From the NCBI GenBank assembly GCA_021234155.1, contig JAJEKV010000141.1, positions 1,058,356 through 1,122,355 of the forward strand: DNA of 64,000 bases, read 5' to 3'. The notes beneath the pieces were generated by a model. That model was not told the origin of the DNA and searched no databases. It worked only from the letters and a program-made list of their open reading frames with translations. Source of the stretch: Isoetes taiwanensis. Taxonomy: Eukaryota > Streptophyta > Lycopodiopsida > Isoetales > Isoetaceae. The position numbers were made by a program, and so were the translations under genes. Shown here piece after piece: positions 34,281 through 47,400 of the stretch. The first letter of the stretch is position 1; every line of letters starts with the position of its first letter.

Positions 34281-36190
34281 GTTCTAAGTGGCTTGGTGTA
34301 TGATGCTTGGACGTTAGCATTAAATCCTCACTTAGCTAGGGCTAAGGATGTAGCTTGCTTTATTTTATGGTACTGGTGAGGGTAAACCTATGAACAAAAT
34401 TGAAAAAAGGGAGGTGGAGTTACTTGTGGACAGAATTGGAAAAAGGAGGTACAGTTATTGGGATGATGCCAATACAAAAAGCGAGTCCAAGCCATCATTT
34501 GATGATGGCGATCTTGAGGCCTACCAATGAGAGCCATATAATATCAAATATATTCCATTGAGTATTGATGATTACACTATTGATATTGCTTGATCTTTTT
34601 ATGAATGACTTTCCAGATGCTTTTGTGGAGTAGATTAATGCTCCTCCTTTTCAGAAGCATGAAGTTGATGATGAAGATATTAACAAGACTGAACGACCTA
34701 TCAATCCTATTAGGCCAAGGATTGTATGATATTCCAGTAGTTACTCATCTAGATTACCCTCGCAATCAACATGCAGATCTTGGTTTGCATTTGACTCTTG
34801 ATCCTGACATCTATATCTTGGCGATTCAGGAGATGTGTATCTTGGAGATTCAGGAGACAATTACTTTCACTAGGACAATAACGCTGTTTAAATGTATACA
34901 ACTTCAAGTCACTCTAGTGCAATTAAGTTGTTTCCAGCATGTTGTTTATTCTCTCGAGTCTCAACGCTGTGTAAATTTATACTGCTTGCGCTAGTGCCAT
35001 CCGTGTAGTTTCCTTGGTCTAAATTTATACCGCTTGGAGCTTTGTATCTAAATAAAACTGCTTTAAAGAGTATCTGTTTCAATGTTATGGTATAAATTTA
35101 TATCATGTGTTCTTTTAAATGTATTTTTCTGGAAGCTGCATGCTTGTTCAACAAATGTGAGACTTATAAGAAAGAATCTTCTACATGTTCGAGGAAGGAG
35201 AACTAAAAGAACAGATGGGAAGCGCGCCCAAAAAGACTAAAAAAATGGTGATACAGAATAAAAAAATATGAGCATTGCAAACACAATTACAAGGTATTAA
35301 AAATAAAAATAATTGATGTCAAAATTCTGGAGAAAGTGATTGCCAAAAAATTCACACTCGATGAGATGGTGAAAGAACTCAAATTGTAAGTGGCTCATCT
35401 TCTTAGTTCGACTTATATGGGTTCTCATCAACAGCCTAATATTTCTTGCAGCTAGAAGAGTATTATGACTTGCCAGTCTAAGAAAGTAGCTGAACCTAGA
35501 GGAATGGAAAAAATGCAAGCAGTTGTACCCATCAAGTATAGCCAAGGGCATCATCAGGGATATGCTGTCAACTTCAGCCAATGTGTTAGTTGCTATCATA
35601 TTAGTAAGGAAGATCGGGGATATGTTTGTACGTTTTTTAGAAAAGTTATGTATTTACATTTTTTGTTATATGTATATTGGACGCGTCTGCATAGGCAGTG
35701 TTGTTGCAGCATGATCTATTGAATGCATCCGTAAGACCCACTGGAAGTTTTTGCACCCAATAAAAAGGGGGAGGGGGGAGGAGAAAGAGGGCGTTTAGTT
35801 GGTCTCGTAGACGCTGACGTTTCCAGTGATTTTTGAGTGATCCGTAGTAGGGAGATATCCTAGTGCACGGTCTTTCTCGATGAAGCTACCTATCCACATG
35901 GCCAAGGGATGGATATGTTAGTACGTTTAGAAGATACAGAGACTTAACATTTTCCAGGGCCGATTAGTCCAAGCCTCTAGCTTGTTGAGGTCACTAAGAG
36001 AAAAGTTTTCTAAGCAAATTTGTTGCTTAGAAGTAAATGAGAACGTTGCATAAAACATGGAATTTTTGTCTTAGTTGATTCTAAGTTGTAGGTGATAATG
36101 ACTGTGCGATTACCCTTCCATTGAGATCCTAATGTCAAAAGCAACAAAGCAGTATTCACTTGTAAAGAAATAGAAAAAAAATTGTGGCAA
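34280..36190. other. Gene-free stretch with unrecognised exon-like pieces
   Basis: 34,605-34,780 holds a plus frame NAPPFQKHEVDDEDINKTER interrupted by stops; 35,480-35,640 holds LYPSSIAKGIIRDMLSTSAN. Neither is assigned to a family. Confidence 0.3.
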
Positions 36191-36460
36191 ACAAAGATCC
36201 ATTATCGAGAGGTGGTAAAAGAATTCCTGGCCACTGAAGATACCATCATCGAGAGGTGGTAAAAGAATTCCTGACCACTGAAGATACCATTTGAAGGACC
36301 ACTGAAGAATTGGAAGGGTATTTGATGAAATTCTAATTTCCAGCCATCCCATGAAATCCCACGGTTGTCCATATGGTCTTTAGTTTTATGTATTGCATGG
36401 TTGGGTGCAATTACTCCATAATTACATGTATATTATAACATTAAAAAAAGGGTTATATTT

Positions 36461-37686
36461 TAGGGAAAAACTCCAGATTACCCTTATGTTTTGACATATT
36501 TTCCCACAAACCCTAACTTTTCAAATATTAATGGAATGCCCCTGGTCAATGTACAATGTATAATGTAGTTTTGATAATTGTTGAAATACCCTTATGTTTT
36601 GACATAATTTCTCAAATACCCTTATGTTTCCTTCGAATTCACAAAATTACCTTGTCTTATCTGACTTTAACACTTTCAGTTCCACATGTCCACATGGTTA
36701 GATATGGCATGTTCTTTCACGGCTAGTTTCAATTCCTTCAATGAAGGCCAAGTAGAGCCTTGTTGCAGCTCCATAGAAAAGTCTGTGGCAAAAGTCTTTG
36801 GCAAAAATCCTCTAGTAAGTCTGAGCTTACTGTGGCTGGAGTGGCTTTAGAGCAGGAATGAATTCATGGCTGAAATCAATTGGCAAAATCCGAGCTTACT
36901 CTAGCTGTGTAAAATCAGAATCTGTGGCAAATTCCGAGCTTATTCTTGCTGGAACGGCTTTATAGCAGGAGCAAAATCCGTACTTTCGTGCTGGAGCAAA
37001 ATCCGAGCTGGAGCGGCAAATCTATGAGAAATAAGAAACAAAATCAGAATCATTGGCGAAATCCGAGCTTACTATGGCAAATTCCGAGCTTACTCTTGCT
37101 GGAGCAGCTTTATAGCAGGAGCAAAATCCGTCCTTTTGTGCTGGAGCAAAATCCGAGCTGAAGTGACATACAATTTCTATGACAAAAGAATCGGATTTCT
37201 GTGACAGAAGAATCAATTCGTTGCTGTGACAAAAGAAATGGATTTCTGTGACAAAGAGATCGCTGCTTTGTGCTGAAGAGATCGATTCGTTGCTGCTTTT
37301 TGCTGAAGAGATCGCTGTGACAAAAGAAACGGATCGCTGCTGCTCCAATAGAACCCTAACACCAACTCTAATTCCTTGCTCTGTAGCACCGAAAAAAGCA
37401 ACCACCGAAAATGCTGTAGCACCGAAAAAGCCCACAAACATGCTGTAGCATAAGCTTTTTCTAGAATTTGGCGGGAGCGGGAGCGGAAACGAACCGCTTC
37501 CCAAAAGGGCATTTGAAGAAATACGAAAAATTGGAGGGCATCTTGTGATAAACCAAAAACTACAAGGCCAAATACGTTGACCAGGGGCATTCCATTAATA
37601 TTTGAAAAGTCAGGGTATGTGGGAAAATATGTCAAAACATAAGGGTAATCTGGAGTTTTTCCGGTAATCTGGAGTTTTTTTTCCCT
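36461..37686. mobile_element. 1.2 kb element with long terminal inverted repeats
   Basis: 36,461-36,560 (TAGGGAAAAACTCCAGATTA, CCTTATGTTTTGACATATTT, AATGCCCCTGGTCAA) is found inverted at 37,570-37,686, giving arms of about 100 bp. Inside are tandemly repeated motifs such as GCTGGAGCAAAATCCGAGCT and GTGACAAAAGAA with no transposase. About 80 bp outside each end (CACGGTTGTCCATATGGTCT ...) is directly repeated at 36,360-36,445 and 37,706-37,785. Confidence 0.7.
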
Positions 37687-38417
37687 ATATTTTAATGCAT
37701 AAAGCACGGTTGTCCATATGGTCTTTAATTTTCTATAATGGATGGTTAGGTGCAATTACTCGTATTTACATGTAAATTACAACATGGAATGAATGGTTAG
37801 GTGCAATGACTCATATTTACAAGTAAATTATAACAGGATATTTTACGTAAAATATTTAGATATACGTAATATACAACGTAATTGCACCTCAAGTATGCCC
37901 TGCAAAACCACTTGGTGACAACCACTCGTTGGCCACCTCGTGGTTTTACATGGCATAAAACATGGCTGTATGTTTTTTATCCAACTAATTTTGATTACAT
38001 GAGTTGTACTGTCACCCTCCGTTCAATTCATAATTCAATTCATAAAGTTAGCCAATACATCGTGCATGCCTAGGCTCCAATATTTATTGATCCAGTATAG
38101 ATTGGGCAAGTATGTCTAGACTTTTGACATTTGTGGTTCCAACGAGTGAACTCACTTTGAAGCGTTGCTTCGTTAGTGACATGGACATGGGTGCTATGTC
38201 CTTGGTACTCGGACTTCATAATCTTATTTGATCAGAAAATCATGGTCATTCTTAAAACTGAGGAGAAAAACGTTGATGGAAAGTGTATATCCCCAGCTCT
38301 TATACTGATTCGGTAGCAGTCTCTGTAAAGAGTATACAAAATTATGGTAGATGACCATTGTACGGGTCATGCTCCTGCTGCGATTGCCGCACAGATTGCA
38401 CCAAGGAACTTGTTGAC

Positions 38418-41400
38418 TTACAAAGCTTTAGAACGAGTGTACAACTCTGTAATCTCTTGATCAAGTTTCAAATAATATTGCATTTTATGTATAGGCTTTA
38501 GATCTAGATCAAATACGGACACCTGGGATCACAAGGTAGAGATTAAAGACCATAAACTGATGATGCTAAGCACGTAATGAAACATTTTATCACGTACCTT
38601 ATAAGAATACCTCTGTCCAGTAATTGGACAGCAGACATACTTTTCCCCATGCACTGAAGAATGGGAAGCTTGCAATGATATCATCAAGCTGCAATCTTTT
38701 ATAGTGGCAGACAAGAGAAAATTACGCAACAACCTTTTCTGTTCATCTGATGCAAGAGAGTGGAGCCAAAGAATAATTTCTTGCCTTTTTTTCTGAACCT
38801 CAAGCAGATAAGAATCTGAAGTTAAAGTAACTTGGCCTGAAGGACTTATAGAGAATTCTTGACTCGAAGAGCATACTGCACACTCGACCTGTAAAAAACT
38901 GTGGAAAACGTGTATTGCACCCTCAATATCATGGGAATCCAGCTTCTGTATGGCAAGAATCCTTTTAAGCAAATCACAGCTGTTCAAGATTTCTACAATA
39001 AGCCTTTGGAAAACTTCTATATGCATTCCTGGAGGTGCTCTTATGCATGTAGCAAGAGTGCCTTCCAAAAGGTCCTTTTCACTGTTTACAAATCCAGCTT
39101 CTTCCACATCTTCCGCACCGTTGGTTGTATCATTGATGAGACCACTAAATACTTTGTCCCCATTAACAAAAACACGAAGATTGTTATGAGGAGTTGCGAA
39201 TAGTGCACGAACAGCATTGTACATGGCGTCAACATTTCCAGAGAAAAAGTCCAATGGAGAATATAAACTGGGTTTCTTTATCTGCAAACATTGCAAGAAA
39301 ATTAGACAATTGAAAGAGAAGTCCTGCAGCATCTAGATGTTGTTATGAAAGGAAAAAGTTCAAAATATCAAGATTTGATTCAAAAATCAGGGAAACCGTC
39401 GGGGCATTTGGGCCTTGTATTAAAAATGTGCTTGTGTTTGAATCCTTTGGGTGCTCATAACGCCTTTGGATGCCCATGACAGGACTCTCAAATTTCATTT
39501 CGTAACGCACAGAAATCAAGATATTTTATATTTTCGATGCAAGTGTGGAGAAAGGTATGCGAGTCATGTCATGGTCCAATCCAATTAAAGGATATAGAAT
39601 CTATATCCTTCAATTGCACGCAACTGAAAAGGCAGAAGATTCAATCCTTCAATTGCATGCAACTGAAAAGGCAAAAGATTCACACCAATCTCTCATATAC
39701 CCAGCTTCTTAATATCATGTATGTTTAATGTTACTAATCGAGCTGTGTTATAATAAAAGAGAAGTATATGTAATCCTGAAGATTTGCCAACAGCTAGTAG
39801 TTATTGTATAAGATCCTACCTTCTAACCTCCTAGAAAGGTTAAGTCAACTTACAATTTAGTTCGGCCTGTCGGTTGGGTTAATTGATGGATATTTCAGTT
39901 TGGAGATAATCAGGAAGGCTAAAAAATGCTCTCGTAGATGGCTACCAAATAACTTGGCATAAACGATATTGGGGTGCAAGTTGGCATATTTACAGTTGTT
40001 GACCAGCTGTAGGAACATCACATCTCTAAAACAAGTCAAAACAGTTTTGGCAGCTCCGTAGCTCTATGGTGTCGAATGCAGATAAATGGCTTCTGAAATA
40101 ATCAAAATGGTTATCATGTGATGGAAGGTAAATCCCCTCTATATCACACAGCTGAACAAAACGGTGCCCTTTTGTTTAGTGTAATAATCTTGGCTCGCAT
40201 GATCGGGTTTCTGGTTTTTGCTGGGGTTCATAAAGGAGAGAAAAGACAGTCATGTTTTGGTTGGTTTCTTGCACTGTAGTCCCGAACTCTCTGTTAATGG
40301 TTTATCACCAAAGATACAGAAAATGATGATGGCATACCTGACCGTTAGCCATCTTTAAATGTTGATGCATTTCAAATCTTGGAACAGTTTTTTTCACCGC
40401 ATTCTCTACTGATATGGCACCAGACTCAGGAAGAAAACCCCATTTTGGCTACAAAACATGAAAAGGAGTGTTAGATACAACCAACTGCATCGGCCTGGCA
40501 TCTCTTTTAGCAATAACAGATCAAGTAGATACAGTAAATATGCACATTGTCATAGTTCCTAGTCAGGTAGGATTAGCATGCCGATCACTTAATAAGCTAA
40601 TCTTAGTGTTAAGATAACCATGCTGACTACTCCAAATTAGATACGTGCGATTGATGGCATGTACACCAGTTTACATGGCATATAACACTAAATGCAGATA
40701 CTCCAGATGATTATGTGGCACCCACCATGCTAGGTGACACCTGCTAATACGTCGTATGCTGGTAAAAGTGATCATAAAATCAAGGACGAAAAGACAATCC
40801 CACATGGATTTTTATCTTGGTTTAGAAAATATGTATCATTATGTGGCATCCTTATTCGGCCCCAAAATTTATGCTGATTATATCCGTATTCATTGGTCTC
40901 ATACAACCGAGGAACTAGGGACCTCACCACGGTCACGAAAGGTTTCCTTGCTCGGGTAATTCTGGAATCCATTTACATTTCCTGTAGATGTCTCTGTTAG
41001 TGGCTATCTTAATCTTCTTGCCCATTACCTTCTAGTTTTTTCTGATGTAAAGAACATGCATGCATCCTTATTCAGCATTTTCATTTCAGTTGGAAGTATA
41101 AAATGGCGAAAAAACATTACATCACAAGCAATCTGTTCACAGTTCTGATACAGATTGATTAGTCAGGATGGTTGACAGACAATTTCAACAGGTTCTGTTC
41201 CTCTTAGTTCGATAACAGTGTTCTTGCAGCCTTGGCAGCTTGCAACGTTGTTCGCCTGTTATGATCTCTTAGAACTATCAAATGCATTTGCATCATAAAG
41301 ATTTTCTGTGTCATCTCTCTTTGACATTGTACTTCTTGCCTGCAGCTGACTACTCTGTCACACAAAAAGAATAGAGCAGTGTGCTTGAATTCCACAAAAT

Positions 41401-44400
41401 CAGGTTGTATTCAGAAGAAATATGGAGTATTAATTAAATATAATCCTGGTAATGAAAAACATCAGAATCATAGGACCACCCTCTGTCTTATCTTCTTACA
41501 AATCAAACATAAGCTTGATGCACACTTTAATGGCTCCAGTGCTCGATGCTCCAAATTAAGGGCGCAGGGCGCCTTGAAAATTTCTAAAAATATAGGACAT
41601 TTTTACAAATACAAAAAGATACAGGGATATTTTTAAAAGTATTCCTAAAAGAAAAACAAAAACAAGTGTAAACCTGAGTCACCAAACCACATTCGTTTTT
41701 AAATGAACACCAAATAATTCTTCTTTGCTATTACATCATTTACAGATAAAGACACTTGTTAAGCAAGCAGGAATCATCCGTTTTTCTACCATCTGATTCA
41801 ACTTGTTAGAATACACTTCTCCTTTCTGAGGAACAGGACAATTTACAAAAGAATATATGGTGGAACTATGATACATTGTTCAATGTATATGAAGTATATT
41901 TTATTGGTGACATTTCCACCTTGTGTCGCAGACGACAGCTAAAAGTTAGTAAAGCTCGCAGGAAGGACGGAATCAGCCTTGTGCACCTTGCACTTGGCTT
42001 TGTTCGTGTTAAACATTAGACATATACGTATTAGGATGACTAGATACGTAACAGTATACGTATTTCATATGTACTGTAGACATAGGCGTATATAAGCCTT
42101 GATCTCAGGTATTATCGGACATCGAGTGTGTGAGCTTGAGGGAGAGTTTGGCCGGAAGGCACTCTGTCTTGTCTTTCTTAGTTTTACCTTGTATCTTCTT
42201 CATATACTGGAATATATTCATCGATCCAGACGGTTTTCATGGTATCAGAGCGAGGCTATTTTCCAAATGAAGTGAGTGCAAGATGATTGAAGCGCAATCC
42301 CTGATTAAATGAATTAAAAATCAGGACGATCTGTTGGAGGATTCTACAAAGATTGAAGGTGAGATTTGAAATTTTTTTTTCGCCAGTTTGCTGAAATTGT
42401 GCCGGATTTGCTGAAATTGTGCCGGATTTACTCGGTTTTGATAAATCTGTGTCGGATTTGCGACTATTCTGTTGGATTTGTCTCTATTTGCGCTAGATCT
42501 GTTGATCTAGTGTTGAAGTTATTTCTGTCATTCCTGACCAAGATCTGGTCGTCATTATGGCTGTATCACAAGACCCCTGGAAATATTTCCAGCACCCTGT
42601 TCTAGATGAGAAAAATTACTTCACCTGGCGTGAAGCATTCAAGACAAATCTCAACCTCAGAGATTTGAGTCCTGTTCTTGATCCAAAATGGTCTCCCACA
42701 ACTCCAGAAGAGGAGAAGAGTGATTTTTATGCATTGAATCATCTCAGAGCCTGTATTTGTACAGACTTCTTAATGGACATAAAAGACTTCACTGATTTTA
42801 AGTCTGCTTTTCAATTTCTTCACAAGAAGTGTGTCATTAAAGGAGAAGGACAGCAGCTGATTGTTCAGACAAATTTAGACCAACTCAGGCTTGTGGATTG
42901 TGCCAATATGGTAGAGTATCTCAAGAAATTGAAGATGCTATATGAAGAATACAGAGCAGCTGGTGGGGAGATGAAAGATTCTCGGTTGATACTCTATGCT
43001 CTAAATGGTTTGCCAGATGAGTATAGACACATTGTCAAATTCTATAAGTTGCAGCATGATCTGAAGGTTGATCTTGCACATCTGCAACAACAACTCTTAG
43101 AAGAGGAGAGAGAACTTAAGCGGTCTGCTGATACTGAAAAAGCACATTATTCCAACACCAAAGGTACCTCTTCTCCATCAGTCAAGTCATCTGAGTCTTC
43201 TTCAACTCGAGAACCTTTTCGTGTTGGTATTGTAACAAGAAAGGACATATGAAACACCAGTGTAGAAAAATGCAAAGAGATCTTGCTAAATATGGTTCAT
43301 CCAAGTCATCTGAATCTAAAGACAAAAGTTCTGGTAAAGTTGAAGAAATGAGTGCTCAAGTTTCTCAAATTTCTGTGGAAGACCTTGAAGAACAGTTTCT
43401 GGCACTTGCAGCCAGTCATCTTGATCAAGAGGAGGTTTGGCTGATTGATTCAGGGGCTACTAAACATTTGGCAGGAAATCAAAGTGTATTTTCAACTCTG
43501 CAACAACACAATTCCACCATTGTCAAAATGGCTGATGGGAACTTGAGCAGATCTCAAGGAAAGGGCACAGTACAAATTGAATTAGAGCATGCTGCTACTT
43601 TACAATTAAAGGATGTTCTATTGGTACCAGGTCTGCTGGTTAATCTTCTCAGTGTTAGTCAATTTGATAAACAATTAGGGTTTTCTGTACTATTTGTTGG
43701 AGGCTTAGTACACATCTTCAGAAAGAACCCTTTGCACTTTGTGGACATTGATAAGCTTCAACCTGTAGCGCAAAGGAAGATTAACTCCAGAAGGCTTGTA
43801 TGTTCTTCACACAAGGAAGTCTTCAAACATTCCTTCCAATCAAGTTTCTTTTGCAGCCAGCTCTTCACCCATTCCTGAAGTTCTTTGGCATGACAGGTAT
43901 GGTCATGTGAATATTCCTGCTCTAGTAATAGCATCAAGGTTAGGGATGGTCAAGGGTTTACCTCTTCTTAAAGATTATCATCATCATTGTCATGCTTGCA
44001 GACTTGGCAAGCAAATTCAAGCCCCCTTATCCTCAGCATGCCACATTTCGAGCTACCACTCCTCTCGAGCTTATTCACACTGACATTTGTCATCTGCCTA
44101 TTTCATCCTTAGGGGGAAGCAGGTATTTCATTCTGTTTGTGGATGATTTCAGCAGATTTACATGGCTCTATACACTCAAATTTAAGTCTCAAGCACTTTC
44201 TGTTTTTAAAACTTTCAGTGCCTTAGTTGAGAATCAATTCTCCACTTCCATCAAAGCTCTCGGTCTGATAACGCCAAGGAGCTTATATCTTCAGAATTTT
44301 CAGAGTACCTTCAGCTGAAAGGCATTCATAGGCAACACATTGTCCCATATGCACATTCCCAAAATGGGGTTGCTGAGCGCAAGCACAGAACTTTGTTAGA

Positions 44401-47400
44401 CCTTGCAAGGAGCATGTTAAAACATAAGGATTTACCAGCAAACTTCTGGGCAGAGGCTGTTCTTACAGCCTGTTATCTCTCAAACAGGGCACCTACCAAG
44501 TCTCTGAACTTGAAGACTCCATTTGAAGCTCTATATAATGTCAAACCTGATATTTCTCATCTCAGGGTATTTGGATGTGTTGGGTATGCTACTTACCCAA
44601 GGGAAATTCTGCAAAAGCATGGAAAACTTTCTGATAGGGCACTCAAAGTCATCTTTGTGGGTTACACACCAAATATGAAGGCATGGCGCTGTTATGATCC
44701 GGTTAGTCAAAGATCTTTGCTTCTCGAAGCATGCATTTTTGTGAAGATGATAAATATGATTTTTCTGAGTCTATGACACCAGTTGATTATGACAAACTAA
44801 TCATTAACCTTGAAGATATTGACCATTCTGAACATTCTCCATCGGTTTCCCCTTCTATATCTCAGTCTACTCAGTCCATTTCACCCCAGCCTATTCCTAT
44901 GCCATTCTTTGACTCTACAGATCCTGTTCTACCCTCAACTTCTACATCTGTTCCTACTTCTTCCAATCCCTATGCTGAGTATGAGCCTCTAGACTATCCA
45001 CCTGAACCTATTGATACCTCCACTCCACCACCTCTCACCATTCTAGAATTAAATGAAGCTGATGAACTCCAGTACACCCAACCAGCTATTTCTCATGATG
45101 TTTCCTACTGTGATTTTGCTCTCATGACCAAAGTTTTGCATGATCGAGATCCTATCTACTACAATCAGGCAGCTAAACACTCTCATTGGATTCGGGCAAT
45201 GGAAGAAGAGTTGGAAGCCATGGACAAACAGGTCACTTGGACATTGGTTCCTAAACCATCAGGGCATAATATCATTGGGGCAAAATGGCTGTTTAGAACA
45301 AAATATAGAGCAGATGGGACAGTAAACAGATACAAGGCCAGGTTGGTTGCCAAAGGTTATACTCAACAAGAAGGATTTGACTACAATGAAGTCTTCTCCC
45401 CAGTTGTTAGGCTTGACACTTTGAGAGCAGTTCTTGCTTTGGCTGCCCAAAATTCTTGGCCAGTTCACCACTTTGATTTCAAGTCAGCATTCTTAAATGG
45501 AGATCTTGAGGAAGAATTGTATATGCAGCAGCCTCCAGGTTTTGTCAGTAAGGAGCATCCAGATTATGTATGCAAACTCCACAAAAGCATTTATGGACTA
45601 AAGCAAGCTCCACGTTGCTGGAACCACAAGATAAATGGATATCTAGAAAATTTAGGGTTCCTCAGGTCTAGGGCTGATCCTAGCCTCTACTATCAGCTTC
45701 ATGGTTCGCAGGTTGCCATCATTCTTTTATATGTAGATGACACGGTCATGACAGGTGATGCTATGGATCTTATTCAACGCACAAAAACTTCTATTTTCAG
45801 AGATTTCGATATTACAGATTTAGGGTTGATGCACTACTGTTTAGGCCTTGAGGTATGGCAGACAAACAAAGGAATTTACTTGACACAACAAAAATATGCT
45901 AAAGAACTCCTAGACAGGTTCAACATGGCAGATTCAAATTCCACAGCAGTTCCCTGGAATCCAGGTCAGAAATTCAATTTCCAATCTGAAGACAATGACA
46001 CAGATGCCACTTCATACAGGCAGTTAGTGGGGGCTCTCTTATATCTCACTATCACACGTCCTGATCTAGTCTATGCAGTTGGAGTTTTAACTAGATTCAT
46101 GGCTCATCCCAAGGAATCCCATTGGAAGGCGCAAAGCAAGTGTTAAGGTACATCAATGGCACATACAAAGAAGGACTCTTTTATGGCAGAATTTCTAAGC
46201 CCCATCTAAAGATCTACTCTGATTCAGATCTGGCCTCCACTGATCTGATTAATAGAAAGTCATTAACAGGTTATATTTCCTTCTTTGGCAACAGTGCTAT
46301 TACCTGGAGCTCCAAGTCCCAAAGCACAGTAAGTGTCAGTACAACAGAGGCTGAACTAAAAGCTCTTACTGATACCACACAGGAACTTAAGTGGCTCATT
46401 CACTTGTATGAGGATCTTGGTGTCAACATCAAACCAGCAACACTATTCTGTGATAACAGTGGGGCTATATCACATGTAAAAGACTTCAAGATGCACTTAC
46501 AGATCAAACATCTAGATATCAAGCTCTGCTTCATCAGGGAACAATTACAGCTTGGTTATATTTCTATTCAGCACTGTTCTACTAAGAATCAGCTTGCAGA
46601 TGGTTTCACTAAACCACTCTCTGGTCGAGCATTTAAGCAGATGAAAAGTTTTTTAAACTTACAGATCTTTGATCCTCAAGGGGGATAATTTTTAAAGGGG
46701 GATCTAGTCATCCAAGGGGGATGTTAAACATTAGACATATACGTATTAGGATGACTAGATACGTAACAGTATACGTATTTCATATGTACTGTAGACATAG
46801 GCGTATATAAGCCTTGATCTCAGGTATTATCGGACATCGAGTGTGTGAGCTTGAGGGAGAGTTTGGCCGGAAGGCACTCTGTCTTGTCTTTCTTAGTTTT
46901 ACCTTGTATCTTCTTCATATACTGGAATATATTCATCGATCCAGACGGTTTTCAGTTCGCATTTGTGACAAGCACAATAATTGGTGCCACATCATTGGAG
47001 CAGTTGCGCAAGAATATAGAAACTTTTAAGCTTCATAGACCTTGAAATAGTTGCAGGTACATCAGATATTTTTGTCCGCTATAGAGATCCTTCTTTCTTC
47101 TGATCATGAAATACATGGCACATTTATAGCACCAATGTAAAATTGTGGTACGTGAGAAACTATCTTTTGATCTGCAAACAACTTGAGCTAGACCTGAGTT
47201 AAACAACTTTATAGGTTTTCTATAGATTGAAGCCACATTAGAGTGTCAATGTTCAATAGACAACTGATTGTTTTAGCGCGAAAGCAAATGATTTTGAGAA
47301 GCCAGAATTGGTTTTAGATTAAAAGGCCGAGAGAGCAGAGTAGCCTTGATTAAAATCAAGGTTAATGCCATATCTTACCTAGATAATTCCACTATGTACG

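Larger units (their letters stand above)
42007..46954 (+). mobile_element. Ty1/copia LTR retrotransposon in IPK1 intron 4
   Basis: 4,948 bp with 233-bp LTRs that look identical to the eye, a perfect 5-bp target duplication GTTCG (42,002-42,006 and 46,955-46,959), a primer-binding site and a purine tract. Domain order gag, protease, integrase, RT, RNase H is copia type. The coding region is broken by six frame changes. Orientation is opposite to the host gene, and the host splice sites lie outside the element. Confidence 0.96.

Noticed and set aside
36206-36295. 43-bp duplication (ATCGAGAGGTGGTAAAAGAA ...)
   Set aside because: Real but a simple two-copy tandem with no further context; not listed as a finding.
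37022-37755. Minus frames of 160 and 180 codons
   Set aside because: They lie inside the repeat-only interior and right arm of the TIR element and follow its tandem motifs; no protein similarity.
39590-39680. 44-bp duplication in IPK1 intron 5
   Set aside because: Simple local duplication without other features.
42007-46954. Splitting the IPK1 region into two genes on either side of the copia element
   Set aside because: Exon phases join exactly across the element and the motif order follows IPK1 from start to stop.
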